Shown here: positions 42,301 through 50,516 of the stretch, in pieces
Layout: each line of letters opens with the position of its first letter
How positions within the stretch are numbered: position 1 is the stretch's first letter
Source of the DNA: DATCHW01 sp963806045
Lineage (GTDB): Bacteria > Bacteroidota > Ignavibacteria > Tepidaquicellales > Tepidaquicellaceae
Direction of reading: 5' to 3'
DNA: 64,000 bases
Assembly: GCA_963806045.1 (NCBI GenBank)
Contig: CAWDWP010000005.1
Coordinates: 1 to 64,000 of the forward strand
Position numbers and translations under genes: made by a program
Notes under the pieces: model-generated
The model's database searches: none
What the model was told of the DNA's origin: nothing
The model's input: the letters and a program-made list of their open reading frames with translations, nothing else

Positions 42301-42567
42301 TTTTATTTCAGCCTTTTGAATCCATTTAGTTTCTGTAAATTTATCGGACTGATAAAGTTTATCTTCAATCATTAATCTTACAACACAAATTGCAGGATAT
42401 TGATAACCCTGTGGAATTACTTTCGCAATTTCATTGAACACGAAGTTAAAATCTGAATCGTAATCGCTTAGTAATTCTTCAACTTTGTACAGGCAATTTA
42501 ATTCCTTTGCTCTTTCCTGAAGTGAAGATAAAATTCTATCTAAAGGTTTATTTGCTTTATCAGTCAT
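39379..42567 (-). CDS. GAF / PEP-synthase N-terminal (PPDK_N) / nucleotidyltransferase-like fusion protein
   Basis: The 1062-residue soluble protein has three recognisable regions. Residues ~1-150 look like a GAF-type sensor (LNCLYKVEELLSDYD, RLINTIAERIGSYI). Residues ~340-760 match the ATP-grasp pyruvate/PEP-synthase N-terminal domain (GKIGGKSVGLFIASKIL, PLIVRSSSLLEDRIGAAFSG, PVDIEFAFNG). Later come GPGRWGSKGDIKLG and, near 985, a nucleotidyltransferase motif (VFGSTKNATAGPTSDINLLV). There is no phosphohistidine domain or PEP-binding barrel, so it cannot be a complete PEP synthase. It probably phosphorylates or senses something else. It is a single gene with its own promoter region upstream. 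Confidence 0.8.
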   Translation of the reverse strand: MTDKANKPLDRILSSLQERAKELNCLYKVEELLSDYDSDFNFVFNEIAKVIPQGYQYPAICVVRLMIEDKLYQSDKFTETKWIQKAEIKVQGEVIGSVNVYYTEERIILDEGAFLKEERRLINTIAERIGSYILHCRLRNFYNEKSNKADEVVVEDHRPEWKIVIDMLKETDQNLYKLLSRKLVNFLCWRGIKKAEQLLYDANIRDEEDYENFADMDNRPMEKKALTEMSEEIFNIAYENLSDDEILDRIQRWIQEDRSSFLVRILEYQGSTLPEVADAIRRYSNMTTGDYDLPIRIIEGINASLIRRFLSDQVEFIGMAKEYVDLNDFQDLIRHMVFLSKSPGKIGGKSVGLFIASKILKDSTEYSEFFKDIKTPKTWYITSDIIMEFLHYNNLEEVIEQKYKDIDQIRQEYPYIVQIFKNSTFPPEVVKQLSLVLEDFGNVPLIVRSSSLLEDRIGAAFSGKYKSLFVANQGTRQSRLLALMDAIAEVYSSIFNADPIEYRKERGLLDYHEEMGIMIQEVVGTKVGRYFFPAYAGVAFSNNEFRWSPRINRDDGLIRLVPGLGTRAVDRVSDDYPVLIAPGKPGLRVNVSVDDVIRYSPHKIDAINLESNTFETIEVKHLLKEFGNEYPCIEDIVSSCEHDQIKNLIGFDIDLTDPNLVVTFDKLMNSKGFVTKMQTILKVLKNKLGFPVDIEFAFNGKYFYLLQCRPQSYSQESLPAPIPKDTPREKIIFTANKFVSNGKVPDVTHIVYVDPESYNEISELSELKEIGKAIGKLNKILPKRQFILIGPGRWGSKGDIKLGVNVSYSDINNTSVLIEVARKKGNYVPDLSFGTHFFQDLVESSIRYLPLYPDDEGVIFNEMFLRGSFNVLPNLLPEYAFLKNIIHVIDIPKVTNGQTLKILMNADLDEALAMLSQPSKIELEVKRKVYSELQPEDYWRWRFQMAEKIASHLDSEMFGVKAIYVFGSTKNATAGPTSDINLLVHFQGTDIQRLMLENWFSGWSKCLSEINQLKTGYKMDNMLDVHFVMDKDIESKGSYAVKIGAITDAARELPMMKKELKL

Positions 42568-42729
42568 AATTTGTGTTATTTTGGTTTCGCCCGTTATAAA
42601 ACTTAATGATAATGAACAAGTTAAGAAAGAATGGAATGTTATGAAACACAGAAAAAAGGAGACCCATGCGGAGAAAAAAATTCCAAATCACATGATTTGT
42701 AATATGGAAGTGACTGAGAATGAAATTAC

Positions 42730-42764
42730 AAAAAAACTCCCGCAGAAAAAATACTGCGGGAGTT
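42730..42764 (-). terminator. Rho-independent terminator of gdhA
   Basis: AACTCCCGCAG (42735-42745) pairs perfectly with CTGCGGGAGTT (42754-42764) around an 8-base A/U loop, and the minus strand continues with a U-run. It lies about 30 bases after the gdhA stop codon. Confidence 0.93.
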
Positions 42765-42795
42765 AAAATATATATTTAAAACAAAAGGATTACTT

Positions 42796-44076
42796 TTATA
42801 CCCAGCCGCGGTCTTTGCAAGCCTGTGCTACTCTGCTGATTGCAATCACATAAGCCGCATCGCGCATATAGAGTTTTCTTCTTTTTGAAAGTTCATTTAC
42901 TGCATGAAACGCCGCAGTCATTTTTGTATCGAGTTTGCTTAATACTTCCTCTTTTTCCCAGTAATAATTCATATTGCTTTGAACCTGTTCAAAATAACTG
43001 CAAGTAACACCTCCGGCATTTGCCAGAAAATCGGGAATCAGGAATATATTTTTTTCAATAATAATCTTATCTGCATCCGGAGTCGTTGGTCCGTTTGCAC
43101 CTTCCGCTATTATTTTCACTTGTTTGTCAATCTTTGCAGCATTTTCAGCGGTTATCTGATTTTCAATTGCAGCGGGAATAAGTATATCGACCTTTTGTTC
43201 AATCCATGCTCCGCCGGGTAATATTTCATATCCAAGTTCTTTTGCTTTATCTTTATTTATTCCACCGAATCTGTCAGTAATACTTAATAATTCTTTTAAT
43301 TCTATTCCGCTCATTTTCCTGAATGTATAAGAAGTCTGGTCGGTCTGATCCCAGCAGGAAACACATATTACTTTTCCGCCTAATTTGTTATAGAGATCGA
43401 TTGCATATTGTGCTACATTTCCAAAACCCTGAACGGATGCTGTTGCATCTTCGGGTTTAATACCCATATTTTTAAGCGCTTCCCTGACAGTATAGATAAC
43501 ACCGTAACCGGTCGCTTCTGTTCTTCCGAGTGAACCTCCCATGCCTACCGGCTTTCCGGTAATGAGTCCGGGATTTTTTGTTCCATGAATTGTTTCAAAT
43601 TCGTCGAGCATCCAAAGCATATGCTGTGCATTTGTCATAATATCAGGTGCGGGCACATCCCTATTTGGTCCTACATCTTTGGCCAGTACTCTCACCCATC
43701 CGCGGCAGATTTGTTCCTGTTCTCTGGCACTTAAGTTATGCGGGTCGCAAATTACTCCGCCTTTGCTTCCGCCAAGCGGAATATCCACAACAGAACATTT
43801 CCAGGTCATCCACATTGCAAGCGCACGGACTGTATCAACTGTTTCCTGCGGGTGGAACCTTATTCCGCCTTTTCCCGGACCTCTTGAATCATTGTGCTGA
43901 ACTCTGAATCCACGGAATACCTTCATAGTTCCGTCATCCATATGTACCGGAATCGAGAAATGATATTCCCTGAGCGGGTATCTTAGTAAATCTTTTGAAG
44001 CTTGATCTAATTTTAATATCTCGGCAACATTATCAAATTGTGCCTGAGCCATTTCGAATGCATTGAAATTTTTCAT
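42796..44076 (-). CDS. gdhA: Glutamate dehydrogenase (Glu/Leu/Phe/Val family)
   Basis: From ATG at 44076 the protein is 426 residues, the usual size; an upstream in-frame ATG at 44145 would add 23 residues that read through repeat DNA. AGGAAA precedes the chosen start. Motifs: GFRVQHNDSRGPGKGGIRFHP, the catalytic Lys region VDIPLGGSKGGVICDP, PAPDIMTNAQHMLWM, the dinucleotide fold ASVQGFGNVAQYAIDL and the C-terminal FLANAGGVTCSYFE. It interconverts glutamate and 2-oxoglutarate plus ammonia. Monocistronic: it has its own terminator and repeats in the upstream region. Confidence 0.95.
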   Translation of the reverse strand: MKNFNAFEMAQAQFDNVAEILKLDQASKDLLRYPLREYHFSIPVHMDDGTMKVFRGFRVQHNDSRGPGKGGIRFHPQETVDTVRALAMWMTWKCSVVDIPLGGSKGGVICDPHNLSAREQEQICRGWVRVLAKDVGPNRDVPAPDIMTNAQHMLWMLDEFETIHGTKNPGLITGKPVGMGGSLGRTEATGYGVIYTVREALKNMGIKPEDATASVQGFGNVAQYAIDLYNKLGGKVICVSCWDQTDQTSYTFRKMSGIELKELLSITDRFGGINKDKAKELGYEILPGGAWIEQKVDILIPAAIENQITAENAAKIDKQVKIIAEGANGPTTPDADKIIIEKNIFLIPDFLANAGGVTCSYFEQVQSNMNYYWEKEEVLSKLDTKMTAAFHAVNELSKRRKLYMRDAAYVIAISRVAQACKDRGWV

Positions 44077-44122
44077 TTGATTTTTCCTAACACTAAAAAG
44101 TGTAATTTTTAATTTACCGAAA

Positions 44123-44195
44123 GACTCTAATCCTTCGATATTCAAAAATGTTAATTTAAAAGTCAGAGGACTCTAATCCTCCGATATACAAAAAT
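44123..44195. repeat. Two 27-bp direct repeats (46-bp period) upstream of gdhA
   Basis: GACTCTAATCC(T/C)TCGATAT(T/A)-type units at 44123-44149 and 44169-44195 differ at two of 27 positions, with the period of 46 bases extending into the surrounding A/T-rich sequence. The second unit also carries CCGATAT/ATATCGG as a small hairpin (44181-44200). They lie in the gdhA 5' region. The rest of the ~370-base gap to the kinase gene is A/T-rich without a gene. Confidence 0.6.
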
Positions 44196-44447
44196 ATCGG
44201 GATTTTTTCGACTTAACAATGTAAAAATTTCATAGTTTAGATGATTTTTTATTCATAAAATATTAAAAATCAATGGTTTTTTTTATGATTAGTTATAACA
44301 GAATTCCACAATAAAACTTAGAGTATTTCAGAAATGAACAACACAAATCGTATTGTTTCTCAGAAATAGTAAATTTTATGCTAAATCACTATATTATACT
44401 AAATTATGTAACTTAATTAGATATTTTTTTGTTCTTGTATTAGCAAT

Positions 44448-47447
44448 ATGTCCCAACATAAATCAAAAACATATAAAAGTTCTCCAAAATTTCCCGCATT
44501 AAAAATATCTCTGATTTATTTTGTGGTATCTTTTTTATGGATTTTATTCAGTGATAACATTCTCACGTATCTTACGCCAAATTTTGAGTCCTATGTTATC
44601 TTTTCTACTTATAAAGGAACTGTCTTTGTTTTAATCACAACCTTGTTAATTTATTCTCTCATCCGTAGCACTGCGAGAAAAATCTCCTCCAAACAAAAAG
44701 AATATTTTATCCAACAGTTTAAGATCGAAGAAAAGCTGGGATTGGCGAATGAAATTCTTGAACGGGTAAATTCCATAGTTTTAGTTGCTGATTCAAACGG
44801 CTCTGTTATTTATACAAGCCCTTCTGTTAAAGATATACTTGGATATTCCTCTGAAGAACTCCTTGGAGACGGCTGGTGGAATGCTATCTGGGAAGACAAA
44901 AATCTAAGGGAATTTGAGAAACAATGCATTATCCAGTTCGCATCCGGAGAAAGAAAAATCCAAAATAAACCTTATGAAAGACAGGTGAAGGACAAAGCAG
45001 GAAAAAGAATGTGGTTCCTGTGGCAGGATGCGCACGGTTCCAATAATACTGTGATAGGAATTGCACATAATATTACAGATCTGAAAATAGCAGAACACAT
45101 GCAAAAGGAAATCGAAAATAAATACGAACTGATATTCGGACATTCTCCCGTCGGTATTTTTCTGTACAATACGAAACTGATTATTGTCGATTGTAACGAT
45201 AAATTTTCTGAGGTATTAAATGTTCCTAAAGATGTTCTTATAGGTTTGGATATGAATAACTTAAATGATAAAAGCATATTGCCATCTTTGAGAAAATCCA
45301 TAACAGGAGCGGAAGGTACTTATGAAGGTTTATATAAAGCAACAAACAGCGATACTGAAATCTGGATTCAGATGCTTACCGCTCCTCTTAAAGATCCATA
45401 TGAAAATGTAAAAGGAGGAGTCGGAATTGTTAATGATATTTCGGAAAGAATCGAAGCCGCAGAATCAATTAGAAAGAATGAGGAAAGCTATAAAGCTTTT
45501 ATTACTCAAAGTATAGAAGGTATTTACCGTATGGAATTAAAAGAACCTGTAGATATCCGGCTCCCCGTTCAGGAGCAATTAAAGAAAATTTATGAAAACA
45601 GTTATCTCGCAGAGTGCAATCTTGCCATGGCAAAAATGTATGGCTTCGACAGCATCGATGAGCTAATCGGAAAAACGTATCTTGATTTCCAGGGAATAGA
45701 AAATAATCCGGTTAATACTTCACGAATGATAAGATTCATCGAATCCGGATACCGTACTGATTCTGAAGAATCGAAAGAAATTGATAAAAATAAAAATATA
45801 AAATTTGTTCTGAATAATGCAGTCGGAATTGTAGAAAATGGAAAACTGTTCAGAATTTGGGGCACTCAGACAGAGGTTACAGAATTGAGAGCCAAGCAGG
45901 AACAAATCCGGAAGCTCTCACATGCGGTTGAACAAAGCCCCAATGCAATTGTAATAGCGAATTCAGATAGAAAAATCGAATATGTAAATTCAAAGTTCAC
46001 CAATGTTACAGGTTATAAGCATATCGAAATTATAGGTAAAGATATGTTATTACTAACCCCGTTGGATTTATCAAGAGATGAATTTACGGAAATGTGGAAT
46101 TTAGTACTTCAGGGAAATCAGTGGACGGGAGAATTTATCAATAAAAGAAAAAACGGTGAGAAGTTTTCCGAATCAATTTCTATATCACCAATAAAAGATG
46201 ATGTCGGAAATGTCACTCATTTTCTTCTTATAATAGAAGATATCTCATTAAGGAAACTTGCTGAAAAAGAATTACTATCGGCAAAGGAAAAGGCTGAGGA
46301 AATGAACAAATTAAAATCCAATTTCCTTGCAAATATGAGTCATGAACTCAGAACTCCTCTTACCGGAATACTTGGCTTTACTGAACTGATTTATAATGCG
46401 ATTGATGATCCTGACATAAAAGAAATGGCTAATATTATTCTTAAAGGAAGCCGCAGACTTAATGATACGCTTAATTCGTTATTAGACCTGTCACGCATTG
46501 AATCTAATAAAATGGATTTGAATATTAAACTCGTTAATATTGGAAAAGCTATATCCGATACCGGTAAATTCTTTTTACTAAGTACTAAAGAGAAAAAAAT
46601 CGAATTCAAAATATTGCCCTTAAAGCCAAAAATTTATGCAAACATTGATGAAAATATTTTTAATCAGATTCTTTCAAATCTTATCAACAATGCTGTCAAA
46701 TTCACAAAAAAAGGAAGCGTTACTGTAACATCAGATCTTATTGATGATATTGCAGGAAAAAACGCTGTTATCAAAATAATAGATACAGGAATCGGTATTA
46801 CCGAAAAAAATATGAAAATGATATTTGAGCCGTTCCGACAGGTCAGCGAAGGTTTGAGCAGGACTTATGAAGGCACGGGGCTTGGATTGACTATAACTAA
46901 AAAATTTGTTGAAATAATGGGAGGAAGCATTACCGTGGAAAGCGAGTTTGGAAAAGGAACAACTTTTACCGTTATCTTTCCGGCTTTTGAGCCTGATTTT
47001 ATTGTTGAAAAAGAAGAGAAAAAAGAAACAAAAACTATCGATAAAAAAAATTATGAATCGTTAAAAGATAAACAATTCAAGATTATGGTAATCGAAGATG
47101 ATGAAATAAATAAAAAAATGGTAAAGATATTTCTAAAAGGAATATATTATGTTGAAGATGCCGGGGACGAGGAAGAAGCGTTAATACTCGCAGGGAGCAA
47201 GCAATTTGATATTATACTGCTTGATATTAATCTCAGAGGCAAAGACGGGATAGAAACATTGAAAAAAATTAGAAAAATTCCCGGATATAGAAATGTACCT
47301 GTAGTAGCCATGACCGCTTATTCGATGTTGGGAGACAAGGAAAGATTCCTGCACATGGGTTGCGATTATTATATATCCAAACCCTATACTAAAGAAACGC
47401 TGAAAAAAACACTAGAAACGATAATCAAAACTATCGAAGTCTCGTAA
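44448..47447 (+). CDS. Hybrid sensor histidine kinase with four PAS domains and receiver domain
   Basis: The 999 residues begin with two membrane segments (ISLIYFVVSFLWILFS and GTVFVLITTLLIYSLI) with a short periplasmic loop. Four PAS domains follow (around 100-210, 225-335, 345-480 and 490-610); the third is longer and atypical. HisKA starts near 620 with the phosphoacceptor in SHELRTPLTGILGF (His about 630). The ATPase domain has NLINNAVKFT, DTGIGIT and GTGLGLTITKKF. The receiver domain (about 880-999) has the acidic pair EDDE, phospho-Asp near 926 in LLDINLRG and the Lys in YISKPYT. No DNA-binding output and no partner regulator adjacent; ligand unknown. Confidence 0.93.
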   Translation: MSQHKSKTYKSSPKFPALKISLIYFVVSFLWILFSDNILTYLTPNFESYVIFSTYKGTVFVLITTLLIYSLIRSTARKISSKQKEYFIQQFKIEEKLGLANEILERVNSIVLVADSNGSVIYTSPSVKDILGYSSEELLGDGWWNAIWEDKNLREFEKQCIIQFASGERKIQNKPYERQVKDKAGKRMWFLWQDAHGSNNTVIGIAHNITDLKIAEHMQKEIENKYELIFGHSPVGIFLYNTKLIIVDCNDKFSEVLNVPKDVLIGLDMNNLNDKSILPSLRKSITGAEGTYEGLYKATNSDTEIWIQMLTAPLKDPYENVKGGVGIVNDISERIEAAESIRKNEESYKAFITQSIEGIYRMELKEPVDIRLPVQEQLKKIYENSYLAECNLAMAKMYGFDSIDELIGKTYLDFQGIENNPVNTSRMIRFIESGYRTDSEESKEIDKNKNIKFVLNNAVGIVENGKLFRIWGTQTEVTELRAKQEQIRKLSHAVEQSPNAIVIANSDRKIEYVNSKFTNVTGYKHIEIIGKDMLLLTPLDLSRDEFTEMWNLVLQGNQWTGEFINKRKNGEKFSESISISPIKDDVGNVTHFLLIIEDISLRKLAEKELLSAKEKAEEMNKLKSNFLANMSHELRTPLTGILGFTELIYNAIDDPDIKEMANIILKGSRRLNDTLNSLLDLSRIESNKMDLNIKLVNIGKAISDTGKFFLLSTKEKKIEFKILPLKPKIYANIDENIFNQILSNLINNAVKFTKKGSVTVTSDLIDDIAGKNAVIKIIDTGIGITEKNMKMIFEPFRQVSEGLSRTYEGTGLGLTITKKFVEIMGGSITVESEFGKGTTFTVIFPAFEPDFIVEKEEKKETKTIDKKNYESLKDKQFKIMVIEDDEINKKMVKIFLKGIYYVEDAGDEEEALILAGSKQFDIILLDINLRGKDGIETLKKIRKIPGYRNVPVVAMTAYSMLGDKERFLHMGCDYYISKPYTKETLKKTLETIIKTIEVS

Positions 47448-47575
47448 TCCTGTCATATATAGAATACCTTCGTGATATCTTGTTTTATTCATATCCTTTA
47501 ACCCTCGATTAGAACTTATTTACACCCTTTTAATGAATATTTTTAGAAATTCTTAATCATTATATATTTTCTTCC

Positions 47576-47604
47576 TTGACAAAAAACAATAAAAATTCTA
47601 ATTT
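47576..47604 (+). promoter_or_regulatory. Candidate sigma70-like promoter
   Basis: TTGACA (47576-47581) and TAATTT (47599-47604) are separated by 17 bases. Transcription would start near 47611 and run about 240 bases to the terminator at 47811-47852. Position relative to the small open frame and terminator supports it; consensus in this phylum may differ, so this is tentative. Confidence 0.45.
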
Positions 47605-47688
47605 GAATTAAGTAAAAATACTGGTGGTATTTTATAATAAGGAGTTTTTTACAATAATTTTATAAAATTTTTAATCGAATCTTCATCT

Positions 47689-47778
47689 ATGAAAAAATAT
47701 TCTAAATTCGATTTTGTTTGTTTCGCAATTATATTTGTGTTATCTGCAACCGTAGTTATAGGATTTATTATCAAATAG
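47689..47778 (+). CDS. Possible 29-residue single-pass membrane peptide
   Basis: An ATG opens a 29-codon frame: MKKYSKFDF, then a strongly hydrophobic stretch (VCFAIIFVLSATVVIGFII) ending in Lys. This is the shape of a small inner-membrane protein. It lies alone between the kinase and ABC exporter genes, downstream of a promoter-like pair at 47576-47604 and 33 bases before a strong terminator on the same strand. There is no good ribosome-binding site directly in front (AAGGAG occurs 45 bases earlier), so the transcript could instead be a small RNA with an accidental frame. Confidence 0.4.
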   Translation: MKKYSKFDFVCFAIIFVLSATVVIGFIIK

Positions 47779-47810
47779 GAATTACTGGTTTTCTTCATAT
47801 ACCTCTCATA

Positions 47811-47852
47811 AGCCCGAAATTCCCTTCCCCTTAATTTCGGGCTGCTTTTTTT
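47811..47852 (+). terminator. Rho-independent terminator
   Basis: AGCCCGAAATT (47811-47821) pairs perfectly with AATTTCGGGCT (47833-47843) and is followed by GC and seven T. It ends the small transcription unit that begins near 47611, or less likely the kinase transcript. Confidence 0.9.
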
Positions 47853-48232
47853 AAGAAACTTACAAATCAACAAATAGAAATTTATTAATTCTTTATTTAC
47901 TTCTTTTTTTTTCTTTGCTCTTTTATTATTAATTATTAATTACTAATTATTAATTTCCCCTTAATCCTGTCTAACCTTTTACTTTTAATCTTTATTTAAT
48001 CAGTGATATTCAGTCCTTTCAGTCCTTTTCAGTGATTATTAATCCTTTCTGCCATCTCACGATTCACATTTGTCGTTTTTCCTCCATACACTCTACAAAC
48101 TCTATTCTCTCTACACACTAATTTTAAAACTATTTATGAAATATATTGTTATAATAAACATAAAATTATTACTGTTTTATTGTAAAATTTGAATTCATTG
48201 TTTCGTATAATATGTATAATTTTGATTAGCGC
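47853..48232. other. Intergenic region with short repeats, no gene seen
   Basis: This stretch before the ABC exporter holds A/T runs of the type TTATTAATTATTAATTACTAATTA, direct repeats of TTCAGTCCTT and CAGTGAT (about 48000-48040), and at 48083-48119 a short run of 9-base units of the ATACACTCT family also found at 1264-1498. No open frame or strong terminator is visible. Confidence 0.6.
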
Positions 48233-49984
48233 ATGAAAAACTTATATCCGTTAATCCCATATCTGAAAAAGTATAAAAAGAAACTTTTTTTAGGCTTTAT
48301 CTTTATAGCGGTCAGTATTTTTCTGGGTAGTATTTATCCCCAGATTCTGGGAGATGCCATTGATGAACTTACAAACCAGACAAATCATCATACGTATTTA
48401 TATTATTGTTTACTAAGTGTTTCTCTCATTTTTCTGAGCGGAATTTTCCTTTTCTTTACAAGACAAACTATCATTGTTGTCTCAAGAGAAATCGAAAATG
48501 ACCTCAGATTTGATTTTTTTTCCCACTTGCAAACACTCGACAGAAATTTCTATAACAATAATACTACAGGCGACCTGATGGCTCATGCCACTAATGATAT
48601 AAATAATGTCCGAAATTTGCTTGGACCGGGTATTATGTATTCCGTACAGACAATACTAAGAATAATAATTACGCTGGTTATTCTATTCAGCATCAGCGTT
48701 GAAATTACTTTTATTGCTCTCGCTCCCCTGCCGCTAATATCCATACTGGTTTATAAAGTGATGAAATATACCTATACGCGTTCAATGAAAGTGCAGGAGT
48801 CTTTCAGCGATATGACCACAAAAGCACAGGAAAATTTTTCGGGAATTAGGGTTATTAAATCTTACGTCAGAGAGATTTATGAAATTGAGGAATTCGAAAG
48901 AATATCCCGCGACTATCAAAAGAAGAATCTCTCACTCGCCAGACTCCAGGCATATTCATTTCCAATGATGTTTCTTCTCACAGGTATTTCCATAATTCTG
49001 GTAATTTATTTCGGTGGTGTAAAGTATATCAACGGGAATATGACGCTTGGAAACATTGCAGAATTTATGGTTTACCTCGGACAGCTGACCTGGCCTATGA
49101 TTGCGTTCGGATGGATAATAAATTTAGTCCAGAGAGCATCACCTTCCATGCAGAGACTAATGAAAATTATAAATACTCAGCCGGATGTAAAAGATGATTC
49201 GTTTACAGACCATTCATTAAAAACCGAATCCATTCAGGGTGAATTAGAGTTCAAAAATGTTTCGTTCAAATATCCCGGAACAGAAAAATACATATTTAAA
49301 AATATTAATTTAACCATACCTAAAGGTAAGACACTTGGAATTATAGGTCATACGGGTGAAGGAAAAAGCACATTCGTAAATCTGATTCCGCGGGTATATG
49401 ACACTTCGGAAGGTAGTATTTTAATTGATGGAATGGACATCAGGAAAATTCCGCTGGAAACACTTAGAAAATCAATTGGTATTGTTCCACAGGAATCATT
49501 TTTATTCTCGGATACAATTGAAAAAAACATTTCCTATTCCTCTGATGTGATTGACGAAGAAAATGTAGCTGAATCCTCAAAATTATCCGGACTTTATAAA
49601 GATGTAATTTTATTTCCGGAAAAGTTTAAAACTATTTTGGGTGAAAGAGGTATAACATTATCCGGAGGACAAAAGCAAAGAACCTCTATTGCAAGAGCTA
49701 TATACTTGAAACCAAAAATTCTGATACTTGATGATGCATTATCTGCTGTGGATACACATACAGAAGAAGAAATATTAACCGGGTTAAAACAAGTGATGAA
49801 AGAACGAACCAGTATAATCATAGCTCACAGAATATCAACCATACAAAATGCAGATAAGATAATAGTGCTCTCAGGCGGAGAAATAAAAGAAGAAGGCTCT
49901 CATCAGGAACTACTGGCAGTGGAAGGAATTTATTATAACATATATCAAAAACAATTATTAGAAGAAGAGATAGCTGAGCTTTAG
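48233..49984 (+). CDS. ABC exporter half-transporter, degenerate-site subunit (MdlA/YheI-like)
   Basis: The 583 residues comprise a six-helix membrane domain (about 1-320) and an ATPase domain. Walker A is GHTGEGKST (near 372), the Q-loop VPQESFLF, the signature LSGGQKQR (near 476) and Walker B ILILDDALSAVD, in which the catalytic Glu is Asp. The H-loop IAHRIST is present. Asp in Walker B together with the non-canonical signature FSVGQ of the next ABC gene is the pattern of heterodimeric exporters with one catalytic and one degenerate ATP site. The substrate is unknown. The partner gene at 50517 is separated by the GxxExxY cassette. Confidence 0.92.
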   Translation: MKNLYPLIPYLKKYKKKLFLGFIFIAVSIFLGSIYPQILGDAIDELTNQTNHHTYLYYCLLSVSLIFLSGIFLFFTRQTIIVVSREIENDLRFDFFSHLQTLDRNFYNNNTTGDLMAHATNDINNVRNLLGPGIMYSVQTILRIIITLVILFSISVEITFIALAPLPLISILVYKVMKYTYTRSMKVQESFSDMTTKAQENFSGIRVIKSYVREIYEIEEFERISRDYQKKNLSLARLQAYSFPMMFLLTGISIILVIYFGGVKYINGNMTLGNIAEFMVYLGQLTWPMIAFGWIINLVQRASPSMQRLMKIINTQPDVKDDSFTDHSLKTESIQGELEFKNVSFKYPGTEKYIFKNINLTIPKGKTLGIIGHTGEGKSTFVNLIPRVYDTSEGSILIDGMDIRKIPLETLRKSIGIVPQESFLFSDTIEKNISYSSDVIDEENVAESSKLSGLYKDVILFPEKFKTILGERGITLSGGQKQRTSIARAIYLKPKILILDDALSAVDTHTEEEILTGLKQVMKERTSIIIAHRISTIQNADKIIVLSGGEIKEEGSHQELLAVEGIYYNIYQKQLLEEEIAEL

Positions 49985-49988
49985 TTTC

Positions 49989-50509
49989 TTTGACAGGATT
50001 TACAGGATAAACGGGATTTGGCAAAATTAAAATAACAATATGAAATACGAAGAAATAACTGAGAAAATTATTGGATGTGCTTACAAAGTATTTAATAAAT
50101 TAGGTTTTGGCTATTTGGAAAGTGTTTATCAGAATGCTTTGATATTGGAGCTTGAAAAAGAAGGTTTGGAAGCATCTAAAGAAGATCCAATAAATGTTTA
50201 TTATGAAGATACAATTGTTGGATTTTTTAAAGCCGACATTATTGTTAACAAATTAATAATACTTGAACTGAAGTCGGTTCAGAATTTAGTTAAAGAATTC
50301 GAAGTTCAAGTTGTAAATTATTTAACGGCAACAAAGCTTGATGTAGGTTTAATAATTAATTTCGGACCTAAAGGAATTGAGATAAAAAGAAAAGTACGGT
50401 TATTAGAAAATTTGAATGCTTAAACCATGATTTGTATTTAATATAGAATTATTTTGGATTTTTATTGGATTTTTTAGCATATCCTGATAATCCTGTAAAT
50501 CCTGTCAAA
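49989..50509. mobile_element. GxxExxY cassette bounded by perfect 20-bp inverted repeats
   Basis: The left end (49989-50008, TTTGACAGGATTTACAGGAT) and the right end (50490-50509) are perfect inverted copies; similarity continues inward as a third degraded ~9-base unit, so each arm is a short array of ACAGGATT-like units. The 521-base block contains only the GxxExxY gene. It begins 4 bases after the stop of one exporter half and ends 7 bases before the start of the other, as if inserted between two co-operonic genes. No transposase is present, so any movement must use a trans-acting enzyme. No clear target duplication is visible. Confidence 0.6.
50040..50423 (+). CDS. GxxExxY protein (PD-(D/E)XK nuclease-like)
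   Basis: The 127 residues fit the GxxExxY family (TIGR04256/PDDEXK_3-like): the name-giving motif is GFGYLESVYQNAL near residue 24. The nuclease-like core is visible as E in the first helix, then FFKADIIVN and IILELKSV, giving the D...ExK arrangement of PD-(D/E)XK enzymes, followed by the Q in EVQVVNYL. Biochemical function is unproven. It is the only gene in an inverted-repeat-bounded cassette between two ABC exporter genes, on the same strand as both. Confidence 0.9.
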   Translation: MKYEEITEKIIGCAYKVFNKLGFGYLESVYQNALILELEKEGLEASKEDPINVYYEDTIVGFFKADIIVNKLIILELKSVQNLVKEFEVQVVNYLTATKLDVGLIINFGPKGIEIKRKVRLLENLNA

Positions 50510-50516
50510 AAAAACT

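Noticed and set aside
39379..42567. Ordinary phosphoenolpyruvate synthase
   Set aside because: The phosphohistidine and PEP-binding domains are missing, and other domains are fused at both ends.
42581..42766. 61-codon plus-strand open frame between the fusion protein and gdhA
   Set aside because: Its stop lies inside the gdhA terminator hairpin, it has no recognisable domain, and no promoter or ribosome site is convincing.
47649..47873. 74-codon minus-strand frame
   Set aside because: It runs through the terminator hairpin and opposite the better-supported plus-strand small unit; composition is not protein-like.
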